The notes under the pieces: model-generated
What the model was told of the DNA's origin: nothing
The model's database searches: none
The model's input: the letters and a program-made list of their open reading frames with translations, nothing else
Source: Levilactobacillus brevis
GTDB taxonomy: Bacteria > Bacillota > Bacilli > Lactobacillales > Lactobacillaceae
DNA: 64,000 nt
Assembly: GCA_021383565.1 (NCBI GenBank)
Contig: CP079699.1
Span: forward strand, 1,054,001 to 1,118,000
Direction of reading: 5' to 3'
Shown here: positions 54,953 to 63,621 of the stretch, in pieces
Layout of the letters: the number at the start of each line of letters is the position of its first letter
Numbering within the stretch: position 1 is the stretch's first letter
Position numbers and translations under genes: made by a program

Positions 54953-56151
54953 CCCCAATTGTCAAATCAAGTGCAACACAGGACAGTAAGGCGTAAGCAT
55001 AACCGGATGCATGTTCTTGAAGACCTGTGTTTTGAAGACCTGGGCGGCGCTAGCATAGCCCAGGGATTTACGTAAGCGATGGTTAAGTGCGTTTTGAATG
55101 GCTTGGATCGTTGGTAGATCAAAGTTCTTGAGAGAGATGCCCTTCGGAATGTACTCACGGATGAGACCGTTGAGATTCTCATTAGACCCTCGTTCAGAGG
55201 GCGTATAAGGATGAGCGAAGTAAACTTTGGTTCCTTGGACCTGATCTAGCTCGGCAAATTCACTGCCATTGTCAAATGTGATTGACTGGAAGTTCTTAGG
55301 ACCATAGGCCGTAATGACCCCTTGAAGTGCCTGGCGGCAAGTGTCAGCGTGGTAGTCAGGAATCTTAACGATGATTTCAAAACGACTGACACGCTCGGTT
55401 AATGTCATCAGTGCGGGCTCGCTAGCAACCCGCTTGCCCTTAACTAGGTCTCCTTCCCAGTCACCCACCAAGATGCGTTGGTCGACGATAGCTGGTCGCT
55501 CATCGATTGAGCTACCCAATATCTTCTTATTCTTTCGGGAGCGAGTTCGACGAGTGCTCTTTACTCGGCGACGAAGCTTGACTGGTAAATCAGCGTTACA
55601 GAGGTCGAGATAACCTAAATCAATGTACCGATAAACCGTGGGGGTCGATGGACACGGCTTGTCCGGATAAAGTTGATGGAATCGGTGGACGAAGCTATCG
55701 ACACTATCGACTCTAATCTTGGTTTTGAGTGCTTGGACTAACAGCTTGAAGAAGAGCCAGCAACGCTTTAGTAAACCCTTAGAATGGCATTTAAGGCGGT
55801 CTTTTTCATAGACAGCCTGTCCTGCTTCAGCAAAATATTGATAGTATGGCAGATAGTCGGAGTTAAGCTGGCGAACCGTGCCACGCTTGATTTCGCGTGA
55901 GATAGTACTGGGATTTCGATGAAGATTACGAGCAATTTGGCGAACAGATTGGTGGTCCTTCAAGAACGCTTCAATTTGGCCACGCTCTTCGGCAGAGAGT
56001 TGTTGGTAAGTAATGGTAGTGGTATGATTTGACTGGGTCATGGAGATACCTCTTTCTTTTTGGTTTGGTCGCTTAAAAGTATAGGTCTCCATGGCCTATT
56101 TGTTTACCCTTAATGTCTTAAGGGGTGTTGCACTTCAATTTTAAATCGGGC
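54953..56151 (-). mobile_element. IS30-family insertion sequence, complete
   Basis: About 1.2 kb bounded by imperfect 27-bp terminal inverted repeats that share the inner AAGTGCAACAC exactly and 20 of 27 positions overall. It contains one intact transposase gene. It sits between the crp-like gene and the divergent dipeptidase gene. Confidence 0.88.
54962..56041 (-). CDS. IS30-family transposase
   Basis: A 359-residue DDE transposase, full length and without frameshift. The N-terminal helix-turn-helix region has ITYQQLSAEERGQIEAFL and ARNLHRNPSTISREIKRG. The catalytic residues lie in VGDWEGDLVKG (D), TFDNGSEFAEL (D) and the glutamate of SNENLNGLIREYIPKG. The start at 56041 has GAGGT upstream; 17 earlier in-frame codons lack one. 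Confidence 0.93.
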   Translation of the reverse strand: MTQSNHTTTITYQQLSAEERGQIEAFLKDHQSVRQIARNLHRNPSTISREIKRGTVRQLNSDYLPYYQYFAEAGQAVYEKDRLKCHSKGLLKRCWLFFKLLVQALKTKIRVDSVDSFVHRFHQLYPDKPCPSTPTVYRYIDLGYLDLCNADLPVKLRRRVKSTRRTRSRKNKKILGSSIDERPAIVDQRILVGDWEGDLVKGKRVASEPALMTLTERVSRFEIIVKIPDYHADTCRQALQGVITAYGPKNFQSITFDNGSEFAELDQVQGTKVYFAHPYTPSERGSNENLNGLIREYIPKGISLKNFDLPTIQAIQNALNHRLRKSLGYASAAQVFKTQVFKNMHPVMLTPYCPVLHLI

Positions 56152-56164
56152 TATTTCCTAAAAT
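56152..56164 (+). repeat. 13-bp direct repeat, right flank of the IS element
   Basis: An exact copy of 54940-54952. Just downstream, TATAGT (about 56168-56173) could be the -10 of the dipeptidase gene. Confidence 0.75.
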
Positions 56165-56216
56165 ATGCTATAGTGAAATTCATAAGAACGCGTACCATCC
56201 TGAAGGAGGAACTGTT

Positions 56217-57626
56217 ATGACCCGTCAAACCCACCAAGCCTGTACATCCTTTCTGGCCGGCAAATTGGCCACCATCGACGGCAGCCCGCTGATTGCCCGC
56301 AACGAGGACAACGGGGTCGCCATCTGGCCCAAACGCGCCGTCGTTCACCCCGCCACCGACCAGCATCCCACGACCTTTGTCTCTCAGAACAACCAGTTCA
56401 CCACGACACTGCCGGCCCACGCCGTCCAATACACCGCCGTTCCCGACAGTGATCCCAGCGCCGGCGATTACGCCGAAAGCGGGATTAACGCGCACAATGT
56501 GGCCATGAGTGCCACGGAATCCGCCTACGCCAACAGCCGCGTGCTCGGTGTCGACCCACTCGTCAGTGACGGCATCGCCGAGGACGCCATGGTCACGGTC
56601 ATCTTGCCCTTCGTCGACTCGGCTCAGGCTGGAGTCAAGCGCCTCGGCCACCTGGTCGAAACGCACGGCGCGGCGGAGGCCAACGGCGTGTTGTTCTGCG
56701 ATAGCGACGAGGTCTGGTACATGGAAATTGTCAGCGGCCATCACTGGGTCGCGCAACGAATTCCCGACGACATGTACGCCGTGGTTGCCAACCAGCTGGC
56801 CATTCAAGACATCGACTTCGACCGGCCCGGTGACTTCCTGACTTCCGCCAATCTTCAACACTTCGTTCAGGCCAGCCACTTGAATCCCGATGGCAATCGC
56901 TTCAACTCCCGCCACATCTTCGGGACGCAAACCGTCTTCGACGCCCACTACAACACACCGCGGGTCTGGTACGGCCACCGGCTCTTCACGCCCAGTGCCT
57001 TTGAAAATCCCACCGATCAAGAATTACCTTTTCTGCGACACGCGGAACGAAAAATCAGTGTGCCCGACGTCGCTAATCTACTGGGGTCGCACTACCAGGA
57101 GACCCCTTACGATCCGTTAGGTCACGGCACAGAGACCGAACGCCACCTCTACCGGGCCATCGGACTGTCGCGAACCGAGAATTCCCACATTCTCCAGATT
57201 AGACGCCACGTCATCCCCCGCCTGGCCGGCATCGTTTGGCAGTGCTTCGGTAACCCGGCCTTCAATCCTTACGTGCCATTCTACGCGGCCGGTGATCAGC
57301 TGGGCGTCGACTACAGCGCCAACAATCAACGCTTTACGCCCCAAAACCCTTATTGGGCGGGAAAACTACTCGAAACGCTGGGAGAGGCCCACTACCAGCA
57401 AAATCGCGAACAAATTGCGGACTTCCTCAAGCAAACGCAGTCACTGGGCATTCAGCGACTTGGCCTAGGTGATCAGTTGGATCAACCCAATGCGGCGTCA
57501 CTGGGAACGTTCAATGCGGCCACCGCTGAACAATTCGCCACGGCGATTGAATCTCAGGCCGGTAAACTGCTCTGTACCAACGCTGAACAGTCCCAGCTAT
57601 CCTTTAAGATGGATCAGAATTTGTGA
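56217..57626 (+). CDS. C69 family dipeptidase
   Basis: A 469-residue Ntn-hydrolase dipeptidase (PepD/PepDA type). The nucleophile is the Cys in QACTSFLAGKLATIDGSP, exposed after removal of a short propeptide. RNEDNG follows, and VAMSATESAYAN and GHHWVAQRIPDD are further family blocks. It hydrolyses a broad range of dipeptides in the cytoplasm. AAGGAGG precedes the ATG. The upstream region was rearranged by the IS insertion. Confidence 0.93.
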   Translation: MTRQTHQACTSFLAGKLATIDGSPLIARNEDNGVAIWPKRAVVHPATDQHPTTFVSQNNQFTTTLPAHAVQYTAVPDSDPSAGDYAESGINAHNVAMSATESAYANSRVLGVDPLVSDGIAEDAMVTVILPFVDSAQAGVKRLGHLVETHGAAEANGVLFCDSDEVWYMEIVSGHHWVAQRIPDDMYAVVANQLAIQDIDFDRPGDFLTSANLQHFVQASHLNPDGNRFNSRHIFGTQTVFDAHYNTPRVWYGHRLFTPSAFENPTDQELPFLRHAERKISVPDVANLLGSHYQETPYDPLGHGTETERHLYRAIGLSRTENSHILQIRRHVIPRLAGIVWQCFGNPAFNPYVPFYAAGDQLGVDYSANNQRFTPQNPYWAGKLLETLGEAHYQQNREQIADFLKQTQSLGIQRLGLGDQLDQPNAASLGTFNAATAEQFATAIESQAGKLLCTNAEQSQLSFKMDQNL

Positions 57627-57692
57627 AATGATATCGTTTTCAGAGCAAGTGCGGTATAATGAAATTAGCAGCTAGCCCCGAAAGGAATGATT

Positions 57693-57935
57693 ATGATGGA
57701 TGAAGTTGTACTGTTCAATCCTGGCGATTCAATTGGTAACTTTCACGATTATCACGAAGCCGTCCAAACGGCTCAAATCTATCAAGCCCGTCACACCGAT
57801 TCCGGTCATGTGTTGGTCGTCAAAAGTGAAAAAGGCGAGCCCTCTTTTGATATTTTCCTAGCAGAATCCCAATTAGGAAACGGCCAAACCGGCCACGCGG
57901 CCAGCGAGAAGTACCGCATCAGCAAGAAACTTTAA
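57693..57935 (+). CDS. Small conserved-looking hypothetical protein
   Basis: An 80-residue soluble protein (MDEVVLFNPGDSIGNFHDYH, EAVQTAQIYQARHTDSGHVL), acidic, without membrane segments. I do not recognise a family. AAAGGA lies 6 bases before the ATG at 57693; further in-frame ATGs at 57687 and 57696 are alternatives. A promoter-like TATAAT lies at about 57655-57660 and a terminator follows, so it is a stand-alone gene. Confidence 0.7.
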   Translation: MMDEVVLFNPGDSIGNFHDYHEAVQTAQIYQARHTDSGHVLVVKSEKGEPSFDIFLAESQLGNGQTGHAASEKYRISKKL

Positions 57936-57948
57936 TTTTGGATAAGAC

Positions 57949-57991
57949 GAGCGTCAACGGAAATTATTTTCGTTGGCGCCCTTTTTGTTTT
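57949..57991 (+). terminator. Terminator of the small hypothetical gene
   Basis: GCGTCAACG pairs with CGTTGGCGC (G-U pairs) around an 11-base AT loop; five T and GTTTT follow. Confidence 0.88.
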
Positions 57992-57994
57992 GCT

Positions 57995-60505
57995 TTAGTT
58001 TTTCGTTTTAAACAAGGCGAGTTCGTCCTTCAGGTACCGGCCGGTCACACTCGCCGGATTCTGACTGACCGCGGTGGGCGTTCCGGTTGCCACTAGGTGC
58101 CCGCCGTTGATTCCGCCGCCCGGTCCCATGTCGATGACGTAATCCGCATTGGCAATGAGTTCCAGGTCGTGTTCGATGGCAATCACCGTGGCCCCCTGCT
58201 GAAGCAACTGGTCAAAGACCGCGACCAACTGCTGAACATCCAACGGGTGCAGGCCCACAGTCGGTTCGTCGAAAATAAACAGTGTGCCGTTCTGGCGTTT
58301 ACCAATCCGTGAGACTAGCTTGAGTCGCTGCGCTTCCCCACCGGACAAAGCCGGTGTACTTTCACCCAACAACAGGTAACCCAGGCCCATATCATGTAAG
58401 GTCTGGAGGGTCTGTTCGATACCGGCCTCATCCGCGAAGACGGGTAACGCCTCATCTACGGACAGCGCTAAGACATCGGCAATACTGTACCCCTGCCATT
58501 TTACGGCCAACGTCTCGCGATTATACCGTTGCCCGTGACACTGCGGACAAACCTCCGTGATGTCCGGCAAATACTGGACGTCCAGCGAAATCTGCCCGGT
58601 CCCATTACACGTGGGGCAGGCCCCCGCCTTAACGTTATAGGAGAAGCGACTACTGGTGTACTCCTGCGCCTTGGCGGCCGGTGTGGCGGCGAACAGCCGC
58701 CGCAGCCGATTCAAAATATCCGTATACGTCGCCACCGTCGACCGCACGTTCTTCCCAACTGGCACGGAATCGACCTTCACCACGTGGCGAATCCCCGCGC
58801 GGTCCAGGTGCGTGACGTGTTGCGGTAGTGGCCGATGGTCCACGTCCGCCTCAATGGCTGGAATCAGACTGTCCAGAATCATCGTGGTCTTACCGGCCCC
58901 ACTCATCCCGGTCACCGTGGTCAGGCGATTCTTGGGGAACTTCACCGCGACATCCTGAATATTGAAGCGGTGCTGAACCTCCAGACCGAGACTGCCCTTC
59001 TGCCAGAGATCCTGGTCGCTAAGCTGTGGCCGCTCTCGGAGCGTGGCGGTCCCATTGAGAAATGGGGCAATCAACGACTGCGGACTGTGGGCGATCTCGG
59101 CGACCGGTCCCTGATCGATGACCGTGCCGCCCTGCTTGCCGGCGCCGGGTCCAATCTCGATGACCTCATCGGCGGCCGCAATGATCCGCGTGTCATGGTC
59201 GACGACCACCACGGAGTTTCCTTGCGCGACCAACCCTCGAAAGGCCTTGATGAGTCCGGTGACGTTCGCCGGATGGAGGCCGACCGATGGCTCATCCAGC
59301 ACGTAGAGCACGCCGGTAGTCGCACTCCGCAGTGTCCGCCCCAGCTGAATCCGTTGGAGTTCACCGGTCGACAAGGTGGCGCCGGGCCGACTCAACGTGA
59401 GGTAGTCCAGGCCGAGGTCGACCATCGGTTGGAGACTCAATAACAGTTCATCCACTAGGTCCGTCCCCAATTTATGCATCCGTTCCGGCAACCACTCGAC
59501 GATCGTCTGCGCAAAGGTCCGTAGTTGATTAATCGGCAAGTCACAGACCTCGGCCAAATTTTTACCGTTGAGCTGCTGTTTGAGTCGTTTTGGATTCAGC
59601 CGCGTGCCATGACAAGTGGGACAGGTGTCGAACGTGTAAAACTTGTTCAGTTTGGCAATGGTCCGATCGTTCTTGGTCGTGGCGAGGCTGTCCTCCACCG
59701 CGGCGAAGGCGTTCTCGTAGACCGCATTGTCCATATGAAAGATTTTCCCCTTACTGCTGGGGATGTTGATGGCCACCGTCTGCTTCTTGCCGTGGAGTAC
59801 CCGCTGCTTATCGGCGGCGCTCAGGTCCTTGTAAGGCACGTCAATCGGAATCCCAATAGCGTTGGCTACGATGGGCATAAAGTTCCGTCCAGGCAGATGC
59901 CACGACGCCACAGCGCCCTCCTCAATGGTCTGATCTTCATTGGCAATCAGCAGGGAGGCATCCAGCTGACGGACCTCGCCCAGTCCCCCACAGGTCGGGC
60001 AGGCGCCACCGGAATTAAAGGCGAAGTCCTCCGCCCCCGGTGCCCGAAACTTCACGCCGCACGTGGGACAGGTCACGTAGCCGTCGTTCTCCGCCACATC
60101 AAGGGTCGGCGGCACCTGGTGGCCGTTGGGACACACGGGCGACCCCAGCCGTGAAAAGACGAGTCGTAAGATATTGAGGCTCTCCGACATGGTTCCCACC
60201 GTTGATCGGACCCCGGGCACCGCCGGCCGTTGACGCAAGGCCAACGCGGATGGCAGATATTCCACGGAATCAACCGCGGCCTTCCCCATCTGATTAATTC
60301 GGCGGCGCGTAAAGGTTGACAAGGCATTGAGGTAGCGGCGCGCCCCCTCTGCGTACAGGACCCCCATGGCCAACGACGACTTGCCAGACCCACTGCGGCC
60401 GGTAATGGCCACGAACCGGTTCAGGGGAATATCAACGTTGAGATTCTTCAGATTGTTGACACGGGCGCCCCGCACCTTGATTTTTGACGGTAACTGATTA
60501 GGCAT
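57995..60505 (-). CDS. UvrA paralogue (UvrA2-type ABC ATPase)
   Basis: An 836-residue duplicated ABC ATPase. Walker A motifs are ITGRSGSGKSSLAMG near residue 35 and VTGMSGAGKTTMI near 520. Zinc-finger Cys pairs are in CPTCGVKF, GACPTCGGLG, CPTCHG and CPTCNG/CPQCHG. Signatures include LSTGELQRIQLGRTL and LSGGEAQRLKLVSRIG. It is about 100 residues shorter than canonical UvrA, consistent with the UvrA2 class lacking the UvrB-binding region and linked in some species to DNA-drug tolerance. The ribosome site AAAGGAG is 13 bases from the ATG, unusually far. Confidence 0.85.
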   Translation of the reverse strand: MPNQLPSKIKVRGARVNNLKNLNVDIPLNRFVAITGRSGSGKSSLAMGVLYAEGARRYLNALSTFTRRRINQMGKAAVDSVEYLPSALALRQRPAVPGVRSTVGTMSESLNILRLVFSRLGSPVCPNGHQVPPTLDVAENDGYVTCPTCGVKFRAPGAEDFAFNSGGACPTCGGLGEVRQLDASLLIANEDQTIEEGAVASWHLPGRNFMPIVANAIGIPIDVPYKDLSAADKQRVLHGKKQTVAINIPSSKGKIFHMDNAVYENAFAAVEDSLATTKNDRTIAKLNKFYTFDTCPTCHGTRLNPKRLKQQLNGKNLAEVCDLPINQLRTFAQTIVEWLPERMHKLGTDLVDELLLSLQPMVDLGLDYLTLSRPGATLSTGELQRIQLGRTLRSATTGVLYVLDEPSVGLHPANVTGLIKAFRGLVAQGNSVVVVDHDTRIIAAADEVIEIGPGAGKQGGTVIDQGPVAEIAHSPQSLIAPFLNGTATLRERPQLSDQDLWQKGSLGLEVQHRFNIQDVAVKFPKNRLTTVTGMSGAGKTTMILDSLIPAIEADVDHRPLPQHVTHLDRAGIRHVVKVDSVPVGKNVRSTVATYTDILNRLRRLFAATPAAKAQEYTSSRFSYNVKAGACPTCNGTGQISLDVQYLPDITEVCPQCHGQRYNRETLAVKWQGYSIADVLALSVDEALPVFADEAGIEQTLQTLHDMGLGYLLLGESTPALSGGEAQRLKLVSRIGKRQNGTLFIFDEPTVGLHPLDVQQLVAVFDQLLQQGATVIAIEHDLELIANADYVIDMGPGGGINGGHLVATGTPTAVSQNPASVTGRYLKDELALFKTKN

Positions 60506-60743
60506 AGAAATAATGGACTCCTTTCGAAATTAGTCAGTGCTTTCATTCTACCCTAGTTATCCGGAAAATTCAGGCGACCGGCTCGACGATCGTTTTAAGG
60601 CCGAATTGCGTCCAAGTGGCAACCACTCGCACCACAACCGGTCGTTGGCTCGAACCATTTCGGCCATTTTTCTGACGAACGTGTATACTAATTTTGAGAA
60701 CCGTTTATCCAAGAGATAAATCCACTATCTGAGGAGGATTTTC

Positions 60744-61274
60744 GTGAAAAAAACGAGCAACTTATCAACCAGTATTATTATCTTTCTGATTCTAGACGTG
60801 CTTCTGGGTATTCTCTTTTTCCTGATGGGTCAGACCATCACCTGGTCGACGATAATTGCCGCCGGGTTAGCCATCATCTACTGGGCTTGTCCCCAGATTG
60901 GGCGATTAGTGGGCTTGAACCGCCCCCAACCAACTTCCCCCACAGTCACTGCCAATCAGCCGTACGCCGACTACTATCAGTTGAATTGTCAACTGGATAA
61001 GGATACCTGTCCGGACTGTGGCGCACGGGACGGCCGGATTTATCGCACGGATGAAGCCCTGCCTGGCCGTAACTATCCGCCCTTTCATCCCGGCTGCCGC
61101 TGTACAGTGACGCCCTGCACGGGAGAGTTGCCCGCAGCCCCTGACCGTCAGTACCGCGATCCCCAGACAAATGCCCTCAAGACGGGCCCCTATCTGACCT
61201 ACGCAGCTTGGCGACAGGCCATGCTGAAACAATATGGTCCGACCGTCTTTTCACCTAAAAATTCGCAAAAATGA
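60744..61274 (+). CDS. Membrane protein with a Mu-F-like zinc-ribbon-type domain
   Basis: A 176-residue protein. Two hydrophobic segments (IIIFLILDVLLGILFFLM, ITWSTIIAAGLAIIYWA) precede a cytoplasmic domain with CPDCGARDGRIYRTDEALPG and YPPFHPGCRCTVTP. That C-x2-C then HPxCRC pattern is the C-terminal module of phage Mu F/SPP1 gp7-type minor head proteins. There are no other phage genes nearby. Function unknown. The start is GTG with GAGGAGG upstream. Confidence 0.65.
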   Translation: MKKTSNLSTSIIIFLILDVLLGILFFLMGQTITWSTIIAAGLAIIYWACPQIGRLVGLNRPQPTSPTVTANQPYADYYQLNCQLDKDTCPDCGARDGRIYRTDEALPGRNYPPFHPGCRCTVTPCTGELPAAPDRQYRDPQTNALKTGPYLTYAAWRQAMLKQYGPTVFSPKNSQK

Positions 61275-61327
61275 TTGTTCCCGTTCACCCAAATCGGTAT
61301 ACTTGAAAACATTAGGGGGCGAGAACG

Positions 61328-61828
61328 ATGGTACGATGGCTACCGTTTATTTTAGTCAGTATCCTCTGGGCAACCCTGTGTCTACGTGACTGGTCCCAGC
61401 ACCGCTTCCGGCGAATCTGGTGGTGGTTGGGCTGTTGGGGCCTCAACGCCCTGACCTGGACGCCAATCGCCATTACCTTGGGCGGTAGCGTTGGTCAGAT
61501 TCAGTCTTTCCAGTGGGCCGGGGGTACCTGGGTCTTATGGCCGCTACAGCCAGCAGGAATCGACGCGTCATTCTGGTTAAATATCGTCATGACGGTGCCG
61601 CAGGGAATCATCTGGCAATACAATCACAGCGTTCATCGGTGGCGGCAATGGCTGCTGGTGGGGCTGGCAACGGGATTCACCCTGGAAGCCGGTCAGGCGC
61701 TCTTCAATCGCCTGGTCAGCCTCGGGCGCTGGGTCGATATCAATGATGTCATTACCAACTGTCTGGGTGTGATGATTGGCGCAACCGTGATGTGGCTCTG
61801 CCAACGTCGCTATCCAGACCTAAAATGA
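61328..61828 (+). CDS. VanZ-family membrane protein
   Basis: A 166-residue protein with four hydrophobic segments and the VanZ-type C-terminal block SLGRWVDINDVITNCLGVMIG near residue 135 (here GRWVDINDVITNCLG). VanZ-like proteins are widespread and of uncertain role; the founding member gives modest teicoplanin tolerance. It is followed 13 bases later by the YbjQ-like gene. Confidence 0.82.
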   Translation: MVRWLPFILVSILWATLCLRDWSQHRFRRIWWWLGCWGLNALTWTPIAITLGGSVGQIQSFQWAGGTWVLWPLQPAGIDASFWLNIVMTVPQGIIWQYNHSVHRWRQWLLVGLATGFTLEAGQALFNRLVSLGRWVDINDVITNCLGVMIGATVMWLCQRRYPDLK

Positions 61829-61841
61829 GGAGGAACACGCG

Positions 61842-62120
61842 ATGTTCATGACAACTGGTGGGCTAAACCGGGCCCACACGATTCAGGGGATTTTAACTGC
61901 AACGACCCATACGATGCTTCGGTCGGAAAAACCCGATCAATTCGAGTTATTCGATGATTTGTTCACCGAGGCCAAACAAAAGCTGATGGCCCAGGCCCAG
62001 GAGAATGCCGCCGATGGCCTGATCAACGTGCGGTTTAACACCGAGGTTGTTCGCATGAACGTGGCCCCCAAATTTCTGGTGGTGCACGCCTACGGAACGG
62101 CCGTGAAATTCCCGAAATAA
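61842..62120 (+). CDS. YbjQ/UPF0145-family protein
   Basis: A 92-residue small protein (MFMTTGGLNRAHTIQGILTA, LFTEAKQKLMAQAQENAADG, LINVRFNTEV, FLVVHAYGTAV) matching the YbjQ family that forms pentamers and is sometimes called heavy-metal-binding. Function unknown. AGGAGG precedes the ATG, and it probably shares a transcript with the VanZ-like gene. Confidence 0.75.
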   Translation: MFMTTGGLNRAHTIQGILTATTHTMLRSEKPDQFELFDDLFTEAKQKLMAQAQENAADGLINVRFNTEVVRMNVAPKFLVVHAYGTAVKFPK

Positions 62121-62138
62121 AAAAATTTAAATTAGGGG

Positions 62139-62167
62139 TTCACATTTATACACGGATAGTGTAGTAT
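62139..62167 (+). promoter_or_regulatory. Promoter of tRNA-Leu
   Basis: TTCACA (62139-62144) and TAGTAT (62162-62167) have a 17-base spacer and lie 18 bases before the tRNA. Confidence 0.6.
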
Positions 62168-62185
62168 ATTACTTGTTGTTGAGTT

Positions 62186-62269
62186 GCCCCGATGGCGGAA
62201 CTGGCAGACGCGCAGCGTTCAGGTCGCTGTTTGAGAGATCAAGTACAGGTTCGAATCCTGCTCGGGGCA
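62186..62269 (+). tRNA. tRNA-Leu (anticodon CAG)
   Basis: An 84-base class II tRNA: acceptor GCCCCGA/TCGGGGC, anticodon stem CAGCG/CGCTG with loop TTCAGGT, a long variable arm (TTTGAGAGATCAAG), T-loop TTCGAAT, discriminator A, no encoded CCA. Confidence 0.95.
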
Positions 62270-62288
62270 TCATTTAACAAAGAAAAGG

Positions 62289-62316
62289 AACGCTGAGAAA
62301 TCAGCGTTTTTTTTTG
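62289..62316 (+). terminator. Terminator of tRNA-Leu
   Basis: AACGCTGA/TCAGCGTT with loop GAAA and nine T. Confidence 0.93.
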
Positions 62317-62318
62317 TT

Positions 62319-62940
62319 CAAAATTTTTGAACCCGATCAAGCCACCCGCTTCCCATCATTGAAACGGTTATGTTCAGCAGAGAGTCAAGTCAACGTGAAT
62401 CGCGTTGAGCAAAAGTGAAACCTTGTTGATCGCATTTCTGCTAAATGATTTGCGGAAATTTTGCACATCTTTTTGCCAACTTTTCCCGACATAATTGTTA
62501 TAGTCTCTCTCCATATTTCTGTTTCACCACGCTACCCTAGCGCAAACTTTCTGGCTAACACAATTTTCTCATTATCATTTTCATAAAATTTAACTTTCCA
62601 TTTGAGAATCTTCTGGTATACTTAAGCAGTCTTATCAACCGACTGTTTAATTGACAACTTTAATCACCGTAGCTTCACCTATTTCGTTTTATTCATTAAA
62701 AAACTGCGATCAGGGGATCATCTTTTTTTAAAGGTCCTGTCAGGCTTACGCCTATTGCACATACCCTGTACAATTTCCCATCATTTCATTTATCTATGAA
62801 TGATGGTATTTCCCATGTCTACCCATAAACATGCCGTTCATTGGTCGATATGCTATATAATTAATCTAGTGTGACGTTTAAGCGAAGCTGTCCGACAGTT
62901 AACCTGTTCACGTGCACACCTGACTGCAGTTTTCAGTCAA
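62319..62940. other. Gene-free region between tRNA-Leu and the ohrR-like gene
   Basis: No convincing frame was found. Visible structure: a short GATC-AGGG-GATC hairpin followed by eight T (about 62709-62731), which could be a small terminator, and an inverted repeat CATCATTTCAT/ATGAATGATG (about 62781-62806, one mismatch). Possible small RNA territory, unproven. Confidence 0.35.
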
Positions 62941-62957
62941 CATGCAAGATGTTTTAC

Positions 62958-62986
62958 TTGCCAGTAGCAATTTAATTGTATACAAT
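62958..62986 (+). promoter_or_regulatory. Promoter with overlapping operator of the ohrR-like gene
   Basis: TTGCCA (62958-62963), 17 bases, TACAAT (62981-62986). The perfect palindrome ATTGTATACAAT (62975-62986) covers the -10 and resembles OhrR operators, which contain TACAATT/AATTGTA. This suggests autoregulation. Confidence 0.65.
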
Positions 62987-63019
62987 ACTCTGGAAAGTAG
63001 ACGAAAGGAGGCCAATGCA

Positions 63020-63499
63020 ATGGCAGACGTTAATCCTGTCCTGTTGGACGAACAATTATGCTTCTCAATTTATTCGGCCAGCAAGAAATTTAATCATTTT
63101 TACCAAAGTGCCCTCGCGCCCTTTGGCTTAACCTACCCCCAATATATCGCAATGTTGGTGCTCTGGGAAAAGGCACCGCTCACCGTGCATCAACTCGGTG
63201 AACGGCTGGAGCTGGACAGTGGTACTCTGACTCCGCTATTGAAGCGTCTTGAAAAACAAGGCTGGGTCAGCCGGGTCCGGAGTCAAACCGACGAACGCCA
63301 GGTCCTCATTCATTTAACTGAAATGGCCACCACGAAACGTGATGAAGTCTATTCTCGAATCGGTCAATGCCAAACCTTACTGGGCATGTCTTCCGAGGAG
63401 ATTGACGACATGATGTCCGAACTGGTCACCGTCAAGGAACAACTCGATACGGTCAGTCACAAACGACTGATCGCCAAAGAAGTCGATAAGATCAACTAA
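63020..63499 (+). CDS. MarR-family regulator, OhrR-like
   Basis: A 159-residue winged-helix protein. LLDEQLCFSIYSASKKF places Cys14 where OhrR has its peroxide-sensing Cys15. The DNA-binding region is LTVHQLGERLELDSGTLTPL then KRLEKQGWVSRVRS, with the wing DERQVLIHLT. A second Cys (117, IGQCQTL) raises the possibility of the two-Cys OhrR subtype. Such proteins sense organic hydroperoxides. The start at 63020 has AAAGGAGG 8 bases upstream; 26 earlier in-frame codons overlap the operator. No ohr gene is adjacent within the window. Confidence 0.85.
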   Translation: MADVNPVLLDEQLCFSIYSASKKFNHFYQSALAPFGLTYPQYIAMLVLWEKAPLTVHQLGERLELDSGTLTPLLKRLEKQGWVSRVRSQTDERQVLIHLTEMATTKRDEVYSRIGQCQTLLGMSSEEIDDMMSELVTVKEQLDTVSHKRLIAKEVDKIN

Positions 63500-63501
63500 A
63501 A

Positions 63502-63541
63502 ATGACCAACGCCCCCTATTCGAGTGTGTTGGTCGTTTTTT
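63502..63541 (+). terminator. Terminator of the ohrR-like gene
   Basis: GACCAAC/GTTGGTC with a 17-base loop and a T-run of seven or more. Confidence 0.88.
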
Positions 63542-63621
63542 TAGTTATGTAGCTGAGGGGTGAAAGCTAGAATCCGCAGTGTGCCAAGGATAAGACTCAT
63601 TATAATACGATAATCGCGTAC

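Noticed and set aside
56151-57020. A 289-codon minus-strand frame rich in Val and Gly.
   Set aside because: It lies wholly opposite the C69 dipeptidase gene, whose codon pattern creates it.
60744-61274. Prophage remnant suggested by the Mu-F-like module.
   Set aside because: No integrase, terminase, capsid or att-like repeat is visible near it; treated as a domain fusion instead.
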